This document shows, piece after piece, positions 23,855-33,600 of a DNA stretch of 42,116 nucleotides. The position numbers were made by a program, and so were the translations under genes. Under the pieces are notes generated by a model. The model was not told the origin of the DNA and made no database searches. It saw only the letters and a program-made list of their open reading frames with translations. The stretch is from an uncultured Flavobacteriaceae bacterium (GTDB lineage: Bacteria; Bacteroidota; Bacteroidia; Flavobacteriales; Flavobacteriaceae). The first letter of the stretch is position 1; each line of letters starts with the position of its first letter. The stretch is taken from contig CAJWFY010000002.1 of NCBI GenBank assembly GCA_913031655.1, positions 1 through 42,116 of the forward strand, written 5' to 3'.

Positions 23855-24337
23855 TTATAGTGTTCTAAAATATTCTGCCAAAGCACGCGCTTGATCTTCT
23901 GTTATATTTTGATTTAGCATCATTATATTATTATATTCTTTTAACAGCGCCACAGCTATTGGATCCTTTTTTAACATTTCATCAGGGTTTAGAATGATGT
24001 TCATGACCCACTCGGGACTTCTCTTGTCATAAATTCCTTTCATCGGAGGTCCAATTAATCTTCTATTAATGTTGTGACATGCTGTACACTTAGAATTAAA
24101 AATACTTTTACCATTTTCAACTAAAACTGGATCTGTTTTTTCTGTAAATACAACCTTTTTGATGGGCCCAATTCCTTTGTTATTTAAATCAACAGGCGTT
24201 TCATTTATTTCTTTTGAAACAACTTGATCTGGAGATTGAGTTCTTTGATATGTGAATTTTTTAGGTTCTTTTTTTTCATTACCACAACCTAAAATCAATC
24301 CTAAGAAAATATAAAAAAAGAGTTGGTTAATTTTCAT
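23855..24337 (-). CDS. Lipoprotein cytochrome c, mono-haem
   Basis: A 160-residue cytochrome c carried on a lipid anchor. The signal peptide ends in ILGC with Cys18 as lipidation site. A flexible linker (about 20-70) is followed by a class I cytochrome c domain with C84-x-x-C87-H88 and a methionine candidate for the sixth ligand at 139/140 in NNIMMLNQNIT. It should act as an electron carrier on the periplasmic face. The DUF1080 gene follows on the same strand 9 bases later. The electron donor is not in the window. Confidence 0.87.
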   Translation of the reverse strand: MKINQLFFYIFLGLILGCGNEKKEPKKFTYQRTQSPDQVVSKEINETPVDLNNKGIGPIKKVVFTEKTDPVLVENGKSIFNSKCTACHNINRRLIGPPMKGIYDKRSPEWVMNIILNPDEMLKKDPIAVALLKEYNNIMMLNQNITEDQARALAEYFRTL

Positions 24338-24377
24338 TTAAATAATTTAATTAAAAATACAAAATATGTTCATAATC

Positions 24378-24402
24378 TGTGATTTATTTAGCTTAAATCA
24401 CA
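24378..24402. terminator. 9-bp inverted repeat over the ArsC-like stop codon
   Basis: TGTGATTTA (24378-24386) and TAAATCACA (24394-24402) are exact reverse complements around a 7-base loop. The right arm contains the TGA stop (24398-24400) of the ArsC-like gene, so on the minus strand the hairpin forms right at the end of the message. A 3'-end terminator or stabiliser is likely. Confidence 0.45.
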
Positions 24403-24754
24403 ATTTGGCAAGTTCAAGTTTAGCTTTTAAAACCGTTTCTTTTGAGTTTCCAATAAAAAGCTTTTTTTTAATAATTAATATTGGTCTTTTCAAAAAACTG
24501 TAATGCTTTAATATTAGCTCTTTATATAGTTCTTCAGTTATGTTTTTTACTTCTTTTTTAATACCCCTAAATAGTAAGGCTCTTTTATTGAATAGTTCTT
24601 CATAACTTTTAGTTATCGAATAAATATATTCTAAATCCTTTGAACTTATTGGAGTTTTTTTAACATCAACAAGTTTAATAGAGTCATTTAGTTTCCATGT
24701 ATTAATAATGGTTTTACAAGTAGAGCAAGTAGACAAATAATATATCTTTTTCAT
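24398..24754 (-). CDS. ArsC/Spx family thioredoxin-fold protein
   Basis: A 118-residue protein of the ArsC/Spx family, with the thioredoxin-like opening KKIYYLSTCSTCKTI and cysteines C10 and C13. The FLKRPILI segment (near residue 88) carries the conserved Arg-Pro. Family members include arsenate reductases and the regulator Spx. Bacteroidota copies are usually annotated as arsenate reductase family without tested activity, and no arsenic genes are nearby. It is divergent from the PLP enzyme gene, 62 bases apart. Confidence 0.83.
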   Translation of the reverse strand: MKKIYYLSTCSTCKTIINTWKLNDSIKLVDVKKTPISSKDLEYIYSITKSYEELFNKRALLFRGIKKEVKNITEELYKELILKHYSFLKRPILIIKKKLFIGNSKETVLKAKLELAKL

Positions 24755-24789
24755 TTTATATAAAATTATAAGATTATTTTAAGAAAATA

Positions 24790-24797
24790 TATCTTTG
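24790..24797 (+). promoter_or_regulatory. -7 promoter element for the PLP enzyme gene
   Basis: TATCTTTG, a full TAnnTTTG match identical to that of the bacilliredoxin gene, ends 19 bases before the ATG at 24817. No -33 TTG was found at the expected distance. Confidence 0.55.
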
Positions 24798-24816
24798 TAC
24801 TATTAATTTATATTAT

Positions 24817-25971
24817 ATGTCTAAAAAAGAAATGAAATTTAATACTAAAACTATTCACGGGGGACAAATTCCCGAGAAGGGTTATGGAGCGGTCATGCCG
24901 CCAATTTACCAAACCTCTACCTATTCTCAATCTAGTCCTGGAAAACATCAAGGTTATGAATACAGCAGAACCCACAACCCGACTAGACATGCCTTAGAAA
25001 ATTCATTGGCTAGTATAGAAAACGGACAGTTTGGCTTAGCCTTCGGTTCAGGTTTAGCTGCTATAGATGCTGTTTTAAAGTTGTTTAAGCCAGGAGATGA
25101 GATAATTTCTACTAACGATTTATATGGTGGCTCGTACAGGCTATTTACTAAGTTGTTTGAAAAATATGGTCTTAAGTTTCATTTTACTGATATGCAAGAT
25201 CTAAATAATGTTAAATCCTTAATAAACTTAAAAACACAAATGATTTGGGTTGAAAGCCCAACTAACCCAATGATGAGTATCGTTGACATTAAAGAGCTGG
25301 GTAAAATAGCTAAGGCTAATAAAATATTATTATCAGTAGACAATACTTTTGCTACTCCCTTTTTACAAAAACCTTTAGATTTAGGAGCTGACATAGTGAT
25401 GCATTCTGCTACAAAATATTTAGCAGGTCATAGCGATGTTGTATTGGGAGCTTTAGTAACCGATAATAAAAAAATTGCTGATGAACTTTATTTTATACAA
25501 AATGCAAGTGGAGCAATTTGTGGACCAATGGACAGTTTTTTAGCACTTCGAGGAATTAAAACCCTTCATGTTAGAATGGCCAGACATTGTGAAAATGCAA
25601 AAAAAATTGCTTTTTATTTAGAATCTCATCCAAGGGTTGAAAAAGTATTTTGGCCTGGCTTTAAATCTCATCCAAATCATACTATTGCAAAAAGCCAAAT
25701 GACTGATTTTGGAGCAATGATTTCATTTACATCAAAAGGCAATAATTATAAAGCAGCTATAAGTATCGTAGAAAATTTAAAAATATTCACATTAGCTGAA
25801 TCTTTAGGTGGGGTAGAAAGTCTTGCTGGACATCCCGCATCCATGACTCATGCTTCAATTCCTAAAGATCAAAGAGAATTATCCGGTGTTGTAGACTCCT
25901 TAATAAGGCTTAGCGTTGGCATTGAAGATGTTGAGGATTTAATTGAAGATTTAAAACAAGCTATAGGATAA
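24817..25971 (+). CDS. Cystathionine gamma-synthase / gamma-lyase family enzyme
   Basis: A 384-residue PLP enzyme of the Cys/Met metabolism family. The PLP lysine is K200 in MHSATKYLAGHSDVV; D175 in SVDNTFATP contacts the PLP ring nitrogen; YEYSRTHNPTRHALE binds PLP phosphate from the neighbouring subunit; SLGGVESLAGHPASMTHAS is the conserved C-terminal motif. Sequence alone does not separate cystathionine gamma-synthase, gamma-lyase and methionine gamma-lyase, so no symbol is given. It is cytosolic, in transsulfuration or methionine metabolism. A promoter element lies upstream and gdhA follows 74 bases later. Confidence 0.92.
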   Translation: MSKKEMKFNTKTIHGGQIPEKGYGAVMPPIYQTSTYSQSSPGKHQGYEYSRTHNPTRHALENSLASIENGQFGLAFGSGLAAIDAVLKLFKPGDEIISTNDLYGGSYRLFTKLFEKYGLKFHFTDMQDLNNVKSLINLKTQMIWVESPTNPMMSIVDIKELGKIAKANKILLSVDNTFATPFLQKPLDLGADIVMHSATKYLAGHSDVVLGALVTDNKKIADELYFIQNASGAICGPMDSFLALRGIKTLHVRMARHCENAKKIAFYLESHPRVEKVFWPGFKSHPNHTIAKSQMTDFGAMISFTSKGNNYKAAISIVENLKIFTLAESLGGVESLAGHPASMTHASIPKDQRELSGVVDSLIRLSVGIEDVEDLIEDLKQAIG

Positions 25972-26045
25972 AATTGTATTTATTTAAGTTAATTGTTTTA
26001 AATTTAGAATAGAATTTATAAGGTTTAATTTAATCCGTTTTTATT

Positions 26046-27386
26046 ATGAAAAAAGATATTGAAAATTTTATAGCTGAAATTGATAAAAAAAACTCGCATG
26101 AACCTGAATTTATGCAGGCGGTTAGAGAGGTTTCAGAATCAGTGATTCCTTATATTATCTCAAAAAAAATATATCATGGGAAAAATATTTTAATGAGAAT
26201 GGTTGAGCCTGAAAGAGTTCTTATGTTTAGAGTTGCTTGGGTTGACGATAAAGGAGAAATCAGAGTTAATAGGGGTTATAGAGTACAAATGAGTTCTGCT
26301 ATTGGACCCTATAAAGGAGGGTTAAGATTTCATCCATCTGTGAACTTAAGTATTTTAAAATTCTTAGCATTTGAACAAGTTTTTAAAAATAGCTTGACTA
26401 CTCTTCCAATGGGCGGAGGAAAAGGAGGGTCAGATTTTGATCCAAAAGGTAAAAGTGAAGGTGAAATAATGAGGTTTTGTCAAGGATTTATGACAGAACT
26501 TTACAGATATATTGGTCCTAATACTGATGTTCCAGCTGGAGATGTTGGCGTTGGAGGAAGGGAAATAGGTTATATGTTTGGTCAATATAAAAAATTGAAA
26601 AAAGAATTTACGGGCGTTCTTACCGGAAAGGGTCTTTCTTGGGGAGGTTCACTAATAAGACCTGAGGCTACTGGATATGGGACTGTTTATTTTGCAGAAA
26701 ATATGCTTAATCATGTAAATGACTCCATTAAAGGGAAAACAGTCGTGATTTCTGGCTCTGGAAATGTAGCACAATACGCTGCTGAAAAATGCATTCAACT
26801 TTCTGCTAAAGTAGTTTCGCTTTCTGATTCGTCAGGTTCCATTTATGATTCTGATGGAATTAATCAAGAAAAATTAGAATTTGTCATGGATTTAAAAAAC
26901 AATAAAAGAGGCAGAATTCACGAATATGTACAAAAATATCCTAAAGCAAAATTTTTCAAGAATCAAACACCATGGAGCTTTACCTGCGATATTGCCTTGC
27001 CATGTGCAACACAAAATGAACTAAAATTAAAAGATGCCGAGATCTTAATAAAAAACGGATGTATCTGCATAAGTGAAGGCGCTAATATGCCTTGCGATCC
27101 CGATGCTATTGCTGTCTTTAAAAATCATAAAATATTGTATGCTCCAGGTAAAGCTTCAAATGCTGGAGGGGTTGCTGTTTCAGGGCTTGAAATGGCTCAA
27201 AACTCTCTTAGATATAGTTGGAGCAGAGAGGAAGTCGACAGTAAATTAAAAGATATCATGAAAGATATTCATGAATCATGCTTAACTCATGGTAATGAAA
27301 ACGATTATGTAAATTATGAAAAAGGTGCGAATATTGCTGGCTTTATTAAAGTTGCAGATGCCATGTTAGCTCAAGGTGTAGTTTAA
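26046..27386 (+). CDS. gdhA: NADP-specific glutamate dehydrogenase
   Basis: A 446-residue hexameric-type glutamate dehydrogenase interconverting 2-oxoglutarate plus ammonium and glutamate. The catalytic lysine is K126 in PMGGGKGGSDFDPKGKS; other substrate-binding residues are K90, K114 and D166 in NTDVPAGDVGVGGREIGYM. The dinucleotide motif GSGNVA is at 237-242, and the following SDSSGSIYD is typical of the NADP-dependent class. Length is normal for this class (about 445-450). It is a main entry point for ammonium. A 17-bp palindrome lies in the 34-base gap before recO. Confidence 0.95.
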   Translation: MKKDIENFIAEIDKKNSHEPEFMQAVREVSESVIPYIISKKIYHGKNILMRMVEPERVLMFRVAWVDDKGEIRVNRGYRVQMSSAIGPYKGGLRFHPSVNLSILKFLAFEQVFKNSLTTLPMGGGKGGSDFDPKGKSEGEIMRFCQGFMTELYRYIGPNTDVPAGDVGVGGREIGYMFGQYKKLKKEFTGVLTGKGLSWGGSLIRPEATGYGTVYFAENMLNHVNDSIKGKTVVISGSGNVAQYAAEKCIQLSAKVVSLSDSSGSIYDSDGINQEKLEFVMDLKNNKRGRIHEYVQKYPKAKFFKNQTPWSFTCDIALPCATQNELKLKDAEILIKNGCICISEGANMPCDPDAIAVFKNHKILYAPGKASNAGGVAVSGLEMAQNSLRYSWSREEVDSKLKDIMKDIHESCLTHGNENDYVNYEKGANIAGFIKVADAMLAQGVV

Positions 27387-27396
27387 TCTATCTTTT

Positions 27397-27413
27397 TAAT
27401 TTGAGTCAAATTA
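27397..27413. promoter_or_regulatory. 17-bp odd palindrome between gdhA and recO
   Basis: TAATTTGA (27397-27404) and TCAAATTA (27406-27413) are exact reverse complements around a single G. With one central base it is a poor RNA hairpin but a good shape for a dimeric DNA-binding protein. It lies 10 bases after the gdhA stop and 7 bases before the recO ATG, overlapping a weak -7-like TATCTTTT at 27389-27396. Confidence 0.35.
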
Positions 27414-27420
27414 TTCTAAC

Positions 27421-28143
27421 ATGCTAGTATCGACTGAAGCGATTGTTTTAAACTATATAAAATATTCTGAAACTAGTATAATTGTTAAATGTCTAACTGA
27501 ATCTGATGGATTAAAATCCTATTTAATTAAAGGTATCAGATCAATCAAGAAGAAAACAATAAATATTGGTTTTTTTCAACCGCTAACAATCCTAGAAATA
27601 GATGCTAACCACAGAAACAAAGGGACCCTTGAAAGTATTCGTTCTGTCAAAATAATAGAACCCTATAAAACTATTCATATTGATATTTTAAAAAATACAA
27701 TAGTGTTGTTTCTTTCTGAAATTTTATCAAGAAGTATTAAAGAAGAAGAAGAAAATAAATCTCTTTATAATTTTATAAAATTTTCAATGATATGGTTAGA
27801 TTCATCTGAAAATTATATGAATTTCCATATTCATTTTATTATTAAACTATTTAAACACTTAGGAGTTTCTCCTGACACATCACTTATAGAGCTTAGTAGT
27901 TTTGATATTATAAATAGTGTTTTCTGCAATCCCTCCAAATCTCAGTATTGTATCCAGGGGAGTGTAATTAAACATTTTAAAGAGTTTTTAGGCACAGATT
28001 TTGATACAAAATTAAGTAATATTGATTCTTCGATTAAAAGAAAAGAATTGTTAGAGTTTTTAATGAAATATATGCAGTTACATTTACCTGAATTTAAAAG
28101 ACCCTTATCACTTAATATTATGTATGATCTTTTTAAAAAATAG
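27421..28143 (+). CDS. recO: DNA repair protein RecO
   Basis: A 240-residue RecO, which with RecR loads RecA onto single-stranded DNA covered by SSB. The N-terminal OB fold starts MLVSTEAIVLNYIKYSETSIIVKCLTESDG, with the usual I-K-G-I-R-S segment after it. The middle part is helical. The zinc-finger cysteines of some RecO proteins are reduced here to a CNPSKSQYC segment near residue 172. Length matches the family. Its last 20 bases overlap the start of the TonB-dependent receptor gene in another frame. Confidence 0.88.
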   Translation: MLVSTEAIVLNYIKYSETSIIVKCLTESDGLKSYLIKGIRSIKKKTINIGFFQPLTILEIDANHRNKGTLESIRSVKIIEPYKTIHIDILKNTIVLFLSEILSRSIKEEEENKSLYNFIKFSMIWLDSSENYMNFHIHFIIKLFKHLGVSPDTSLIELSSFDIINSVFCNPSKSQYCIQGSVIKHFKEFLGTDFDTKLSNIDSSIKRKELLEFLMKYMQLHLPEFKRPLSLNIMYDLFKK

Positions 28144-30604
28144 AGACCTCTTAGCAATTACTTTTTGCCTAGTTTGTTTTAATATTTTTGCGCAAGAATT
28201 AATCGTGAAAGATGATCAGGACAATTCTAGGATTAGTAATGTTTCCGTACATAACACCCAAAAAACAATATCTGTCCTTTCTGACTTTGAGGGGTTTTTA
28301 GATCTTTCTAAGTTTAACAAAAATGATACTCTTATTTTTAGTCATTTGTCTTACGAAAAGCTTTTAATTGTCAAATCAAGTTTTACACTTGAAAATTCGA
28401 TTTTGTTTATGAGTTCCAACACACAAAAATTAAATGAAATTATTTTATCTGTTGCACGAAATAAAGAAGACAAGCGAAAAATATCTAAACAGGTTTCGTT
28501 AATTAATTCTAAAAGTTTAGAACTAGACAGGCCTCAAACATCAGCAGATTTATTACTAAACGCTAGTGGAATTAGAGTTCAAAAATCACAAGGAGGAGGA
28601 GGAAGCCCTGTGATTAGAGGTTTCGAGGCTAACAGGGTTTTACTGGTAATTGATGGAGTCAGAATGAATAATGCTATTTATCGATCTGGTCATATTCAAA
28701 ACTCTATTTCCGTAAATCCTAACAGTTTAGAAAGAACCGAAGTGATTTACGGTCCATCTTCAGTTGGATATGGCTCAGATGCCCTAGGAGGAGTAGTGCA
28801 TTACTACACGAAAACTCCTAAAATTAATAATGTAAAAAAATCGACAATTCAAATGTTGTCTTCATTTAATCCCAGACTTAACAATACTGTTCAAAATTTG
28901 GATTTTGAACACAGCGAAAAAAAATGGGCAAGCTATACCAATATTTCTTTTTCTAAATTTGGAGACATAGTAATGGGATCCCAAAGAAATCATGGATTTA
29001 AAAATTGGGGCTTAAACGACTATTATTTAGACCCTGATATTTATAACGATTTTAAAATTGAAAATTCTAATCCGAAAGTTCAATTAAACACATCGTATCA
29101 CCAGTTTGATTTTATGCAAAAATTTAATATCATGTTATCTGAATCGTCTAACATCGTTTTGAATTTTCAGCATTCTAAATCATCGGATATAAATCGATTT
29201 GATAAGTTAAATGAAATGAAAGCCGGAGCTTTCAAGTATTCTGGGTGGTGGTATGGCCCACAGAAAAGAACAATGATTTCATCTGCTGTGAATTTTTCAA
29301 AAAAGAAAAAACTAAGTGATAAAGTAAAACTGTTATTTGCCTATCAAAAAATAGGAGAATCTCGTCATTTTAGAAAATTCCAAGCACTTTCTAAGCACAA
29401 TCAAATAGAAGATTTAGATATTTTTTCGATAAATTCAGATTTTATTAAAAATAATTCTAACAACTCTTCTTTAGCTTACGGATTTGAATATGTTTTTAAT
29501 AATATTAATTCTAAGGCTTATGTCAGTAATTATAATACAAACTCTTCAAATGAGTTAATAGAAATTGGCAATACATATAATATTACGGCAAGATACCCAA
29601 GTGAAGAGGGTCATTACGCAACTGCTGCTGCTTATTACGAATACCGAAAAGATCTATCTCTTAAGTCTAATGTGAATATTGGTATGAGATATACTAATAC
29701 ACAATTAAGAGCTAAATGGAATGATCAAGCTATAGTAAATGCTAACATTTCTGATATTCGTTCTCAAAACTCTTCTTTAACAAGCAGTGTGGGCTATGTT
29801 CTAAGACCAGAAAAAAGCTGGCAAATTAATGCCAATTTTTCAAGTGGTTTTAGGTCTCCAAATATTGATGACATAGGAAAGATAAGAGAAAAAAATGGGT
29901 TACTTACAGTGCCAAATGCCAAGCTTATGCCAGAATACGCTTATAATACCGAGTTGGGTTTTTATAAATTTTTTAATAAAAAACAAAACTCCATTTCTTT
30001 AAATACATATTATACTCATATTTCTAGACATATTACAAGAGATTATTTTAAAATACTAAGTGACACTTCGACAGATGACGATTCGACTATTCTTTTTAAT
30101 TCTGAAGAAGTAATTACTATGGCTAATGTAAATAAAGGGAGCGCTTATATATATGGCAGCACTTTAGATCTAAAATTAAGCATATACAATAATTTATTTT
30201 TTAATGGGAGTCTAACCCTTACAGAGGGAGGGAGTATAGAAAATGATCACCCCCTTCCTTCAATTTCTCCATTATTTGGACATTTCACCTTAAAACTAAA
30301 GCTAAACAAATCTGAGACTCAATTAGCTTATAGGTTTTCCAATTCAAAAAACCCTGACGAATATAGTTTAGGAGGGGAGGATGGTTTAGAGGAAACTCCT
30401 GAAATTTACACAGGATTAATTTCCTCTTTTTATGGGATGCCTTCCTGGAGTGTTTTAAAACTCTCTTCTTCTTATAAGTTTTCTGCCAAATTTAAAACAA
30501 CCATCATTTTAGATAACCTTTTCGATTTACATTATAGAGAGTTTGCTTCTGGAATCTCTGCGCCAGGAAGAAATTTAAATCTAGTTTTAAGTTATAAGTT
30601 CTAA
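28124..30604 (+). CDS. TonB-dependent outer-membrane receptor
   Basis: An 826-residue outer-membrane receptor. It has a signal peptide (about 1-24, ending NIFAQ), a carboxypeptidase-regulatory-like domain (about 25-105), a plug domain (about 120-235, with VQKSQGGGGSPVIRGFEANRVLLVIDGVRMNNAIYRSGH) and a C-terminal beta barrel ending in RNLNLVLSYKF, whose terminal F is the sorting signal. The GFRSPNIDDIGK segment and the plug motif are reminiscent of haem or siderophore receptors (HmuR/HemR-like), but the ligand cannot be told. There is no SusD partner. The ATG lies within recO, and the two may be translationally coupled. Confidence 0.93.
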   Translation: MIFLKNRDLLAITFCLVCFNIFAQELIVKDDQDNSRISNVSVHNTQKTISVLSDFEGFLDLSKFNKNDTLIFSHLSYEKLLIVKSSFTLENSILFMSSNTQKLNEIILSVARNKEDKRKISKQVSLINSKSLELDRPQTSADLLLNASGIRVQKSQGGGGSPVIRGFEANRVLLVIDGVRMNNAIYRSGHIQNSISVNPNSLERTEVIYGPSSVGYGSDALGGVVHYYTKTPKINNVKKSTIQMLSSFNPRLNNTVQNLDFEHSEKKWASYTNISFSKFGDIVMGSQRNHGFKNWGLNDYYLDPDIYNDFKIENSNPKVQLNTSYHQFDFMQKFNIMLSESSNIVLNFQHSKSSDINRFDKLNEMKAGAFKYSGWWYGPQKRTMISSAVNFSKKKKLSDKVKLLFAYQKIGESRHFRKFQALSKHNQIEDLDIFSINSDFIKNNSNNSSLAYGFEYVFNNINSKAYVSNYNTNSSNELIEIGNTYNITARYPSEEGHYATAAAYYEYRKDLSLKSNVNIGMRYTNTQLRAKWNDQAIVNANISDIRSQNSSLTSSVGYVLRPEKSWQINANFSSGFRSPNIDDIGKIREKNGLLTVPNAKLMPEYAYNTELGFYKFFNKKQNSISLNTYYTHISRHITRDYFKILSDTSTDDDSTILFNSEEVITMANVNKGSAYIYGSTLDLKLSIYNNLFFNGSLTLTEGGSIENDHPLPSISPLFGHFTLKLKLNKSETQLAYRFSNSKNPDEYSLGGEDGLEETPEIYTGLISSFYGMPSWSVLKLSSSYKFSAKFKTTIILDNLFDLHYREFASGISAPGRNLNLVLSYKF

Positions 30605-30629
30605 GTTTAAAAATTTCATCTAAAATAGT

Positions 30630-30637
30630 TACTTTCG
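30630..30637 (+). promoter_or_regulatory. Possible -7 element for ileS
   Basis: TACTTTCG differs from TAnnTTTG at one position and lies 27 bases before the ileS ATG, in a 60-base gap after the receptor gene. Tentative. Confidence 0.3.
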
Positions 30638-30664
30638 CTTCTTAGCAAATTTCGATTTAATCAA

Positions 30665-33600
30665 ATGGCATTTAAAGAATACAAAGGTTTAAATTTATCA
30701 CAAGTTGCTGACGAAGTTCTTGTAGATTGGGAAAAGAACAATTCTTTTGAAAAAAGCATCAGCATAAGGAAGGGGTCTCCAAAATTCATTTTTTATGAAG
30801 GACCTCCTTCAGCGAATGGAATGCCCGGAATTCATCATGTCATGGCAAGAAGTATAAAAGATATTTTTTGTCGTTATAAAACTTTAAAAGGATTCGAAGT
30901 TAACAGAAAAGCGGGTTGGGATACCCACGGACTTCCAATTGAGCTTAGCGTTGAGAAAGATCTAGGAATAACTAAAGAAGATATAGGAACTAAAATTTCT
31001 GTAGAAGATTATAATAAAGCTTGTAAAAAAGCTGTCATGAAATATACTGATGTATGGAATGATCTAACAAAGAAAATGGGTTACTGGGTTGATACAGAAA
31101 ATCCATATGTAACTTATAAATCAAAATATATTGAAACTGTATGGTGGCTATTAAAGCAACTTTACGATAAAAAATTAATTTATAAAGGGTATACCATACA
31201 ACCCTATTCTCCAAAAGCTGGAACAGGATTAAGTTCACATGAATTAAATCAACCGGGAACTTATCAAGACGTTACTGATACAACGGTAATAGCTCAGTTT
31301 AAAGCAATAAACCAAACTCTTCCCAGCCAATTAAACTCATTTGGATCAGTTTATTTTTTAGCATGGACAACAACTCCTTGGACACTACCTTCAAATACTG
31401 CTTTAACAGTTGGAAAAAAAATTAACTATGTTTTAATTTCAACTTTTAATCAATATACTTTTGAACCAGTTAATGTAATCCTTGCTAAGGACTTAGTAAG
31501 TAAGGTTTTTAAAAATAGTTTTATTGAAGTCGTTAATAAACTTGAATTGAAATTTGATTCAAAATCAAAAAATAAAATTCCGTTTATCGTTGAAGAATCA
31601 TTTGTTGGAAATGATTTAATTGATATTCAATACGAACAGTTGTGGGATGGAGCTCCGTTACCTTATGAAAACTCTCAAAATGCCTTTAGAGTTATTGCAG
31701 GAGACTTTGTAACCACTGAAGACGGAACAGGGATAGTTCATACTGCACCTACTTTTGGAGCTGATGATGCAAAAGTTGCTAAAATGGCAAGCCCTGAAAT
31801 TCCACCTCTTTTAATTTATAATGAAAATCAACAGCTAGTTCCGCTTGTTGATTTACAAGGTAAATTTCGCAAAGAGCTTGGAGAGCTTGGAGGAAAATAT
31901 GTTAAAAACGCTTATTATCCGGAAGGAGAAGCTCCAGAAAAATCTGTAGATGTTGAAATAGCTATAAGGCTAAAAGAAGAAAATAAAGCTTTTAAAGTAG
32001 AAAAATACGTACACAGCTACCCTAATTGTTGGAGAACAGATAAGCCAGTACTTTACTACCCATTAGATTCTTGGTTCATTAAAGTAACTGACAAGAAGGA
32101 CATTTTAAATAAACTAAATAATTCTATAAACTGGAAACCTAAATCAACAGGAGAAGGAAGGTTTGGCAATTGGCTTTTAAATGCAAATGATTGGAATTTG
32201 TCTAGATCTAGATATTGGGGAATTCCTCTGCCTATTTGGAGAACCGAAGATTCTAAGGAGTCTGTAATAATTGGTTCAATGGAAGAATTAAAAAAAGAAA
32301 TCTCAAAATCAATTTCATTAGGCTTTATGACTTCTGATCCCTTTGAAAGTTTTGAAGTCAATAATATGACTGACTCAAATTATGATCAAATTGATTTACA
32401 CAAAAATGTTGTTGATCAAATTATTTTATCATCTAAAAGTGGAGAAAAAATGTTTCGTGAATCAGATCTAATAGATGTTTGGTTTGATTCTGGATCGATG
32501 CCGTATGCTCAATGGCATTATCCATTTGAAAACAAAGAAATGATAGACAATAATGAGGCTTTTCCAGCTGATTATATCGCAGAAGGAGTTGATCAAACTA
32601 GAGGTTGGTTTTATACTCTTCATGCTATTAGCTCTATGGTTTTTGATTCTGTAGCTTATAAAAATGTAATTTCAAATGGATTAGTTCTTGATAGAAATGG
32701 CCAAAAAATGTCTAAAAGATTAGGGAACGCTGTTGATCCGTTTAAAACCATATCAGAATTTGGACCTGACGCCACAAGGTGGTACATGATCAGTAATGCA
32801 AATCCTTGGGATAATTTAAAATTTGATTTAGAAGGTATTCAAGAAAGTAAGCGTAAGTTTTTTGGAACTCTTTATAATGTTTATTCGTTTTTTACTTTGT
32901 ACGCTAATATTGATGATTTTACATATTCTGAAAAAGATATTGATCACGATAAAAGACCAGAAATGGATAGATGGATTTTGTCTGAGCTAAATTCATTAGT
33001 CGCTGAAGTTGACGATCATTATTCAAACTATGAGCCTACTAGAGCCGCAAGATCTATTTCAAAATTCCTTCAATTATACTTAAGCAACTGGTATGTTAGA
33101 CTGTCTAGAAGAAGATTTTGGAAGGGTTCATACAGCGATGACAAAATTAGTGCCTATCAAACACTTTATACTTGTTTGATAGAAATTTCTAAAATATCCT
33201 CTCCTATTGCTCCTTTTTATATGGACCGATTATACCTTGACTTATCTGCCAATACTCATTCAAATTTATTCGAATCCGTGCATCACTCTGATTTTCCTAA
33301 AAGCAATACCAATTTTATAGATGTTGCTTTGCAAAAGAAAATAAGAAAGGCTCAAACTATTTGTTCTCTTGCGCTTTCTTTAAGAAAAAAAGAAAAAATA
33401 AAAGTTAGGCAGCCACTTTCAAAAATAATGATTCCTTATTTTTCTAATGACGAGAAATTAGAGTTAAGTGAAATTTCAGAATTAATTAAATCTGAGGTTA
33501 ATGTCAAAAAAATTGAATTAATTAGTAATTCTTCCGGGATTTTAGTTAAAAAAGTAAAACCCAATTTTAAGACTTTAGGCCCTAAACTAGGTAAGACTCT

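Noticed and set aside
24378..24402. CRP-type TGTGA/TCACA binding site
   Set aside because: The half sites are 15 bases apart rather than 6 and lie over a stop codon; a 3' hairpin explains it better.
24755..24816. SAM-type riboswitch before the Cys/Met PLP enzyme gene
   Set aside because: The gap is only 62 bases and contains a promoter element 19 bases from the ATG, leaving no room for a riboswitch fold.
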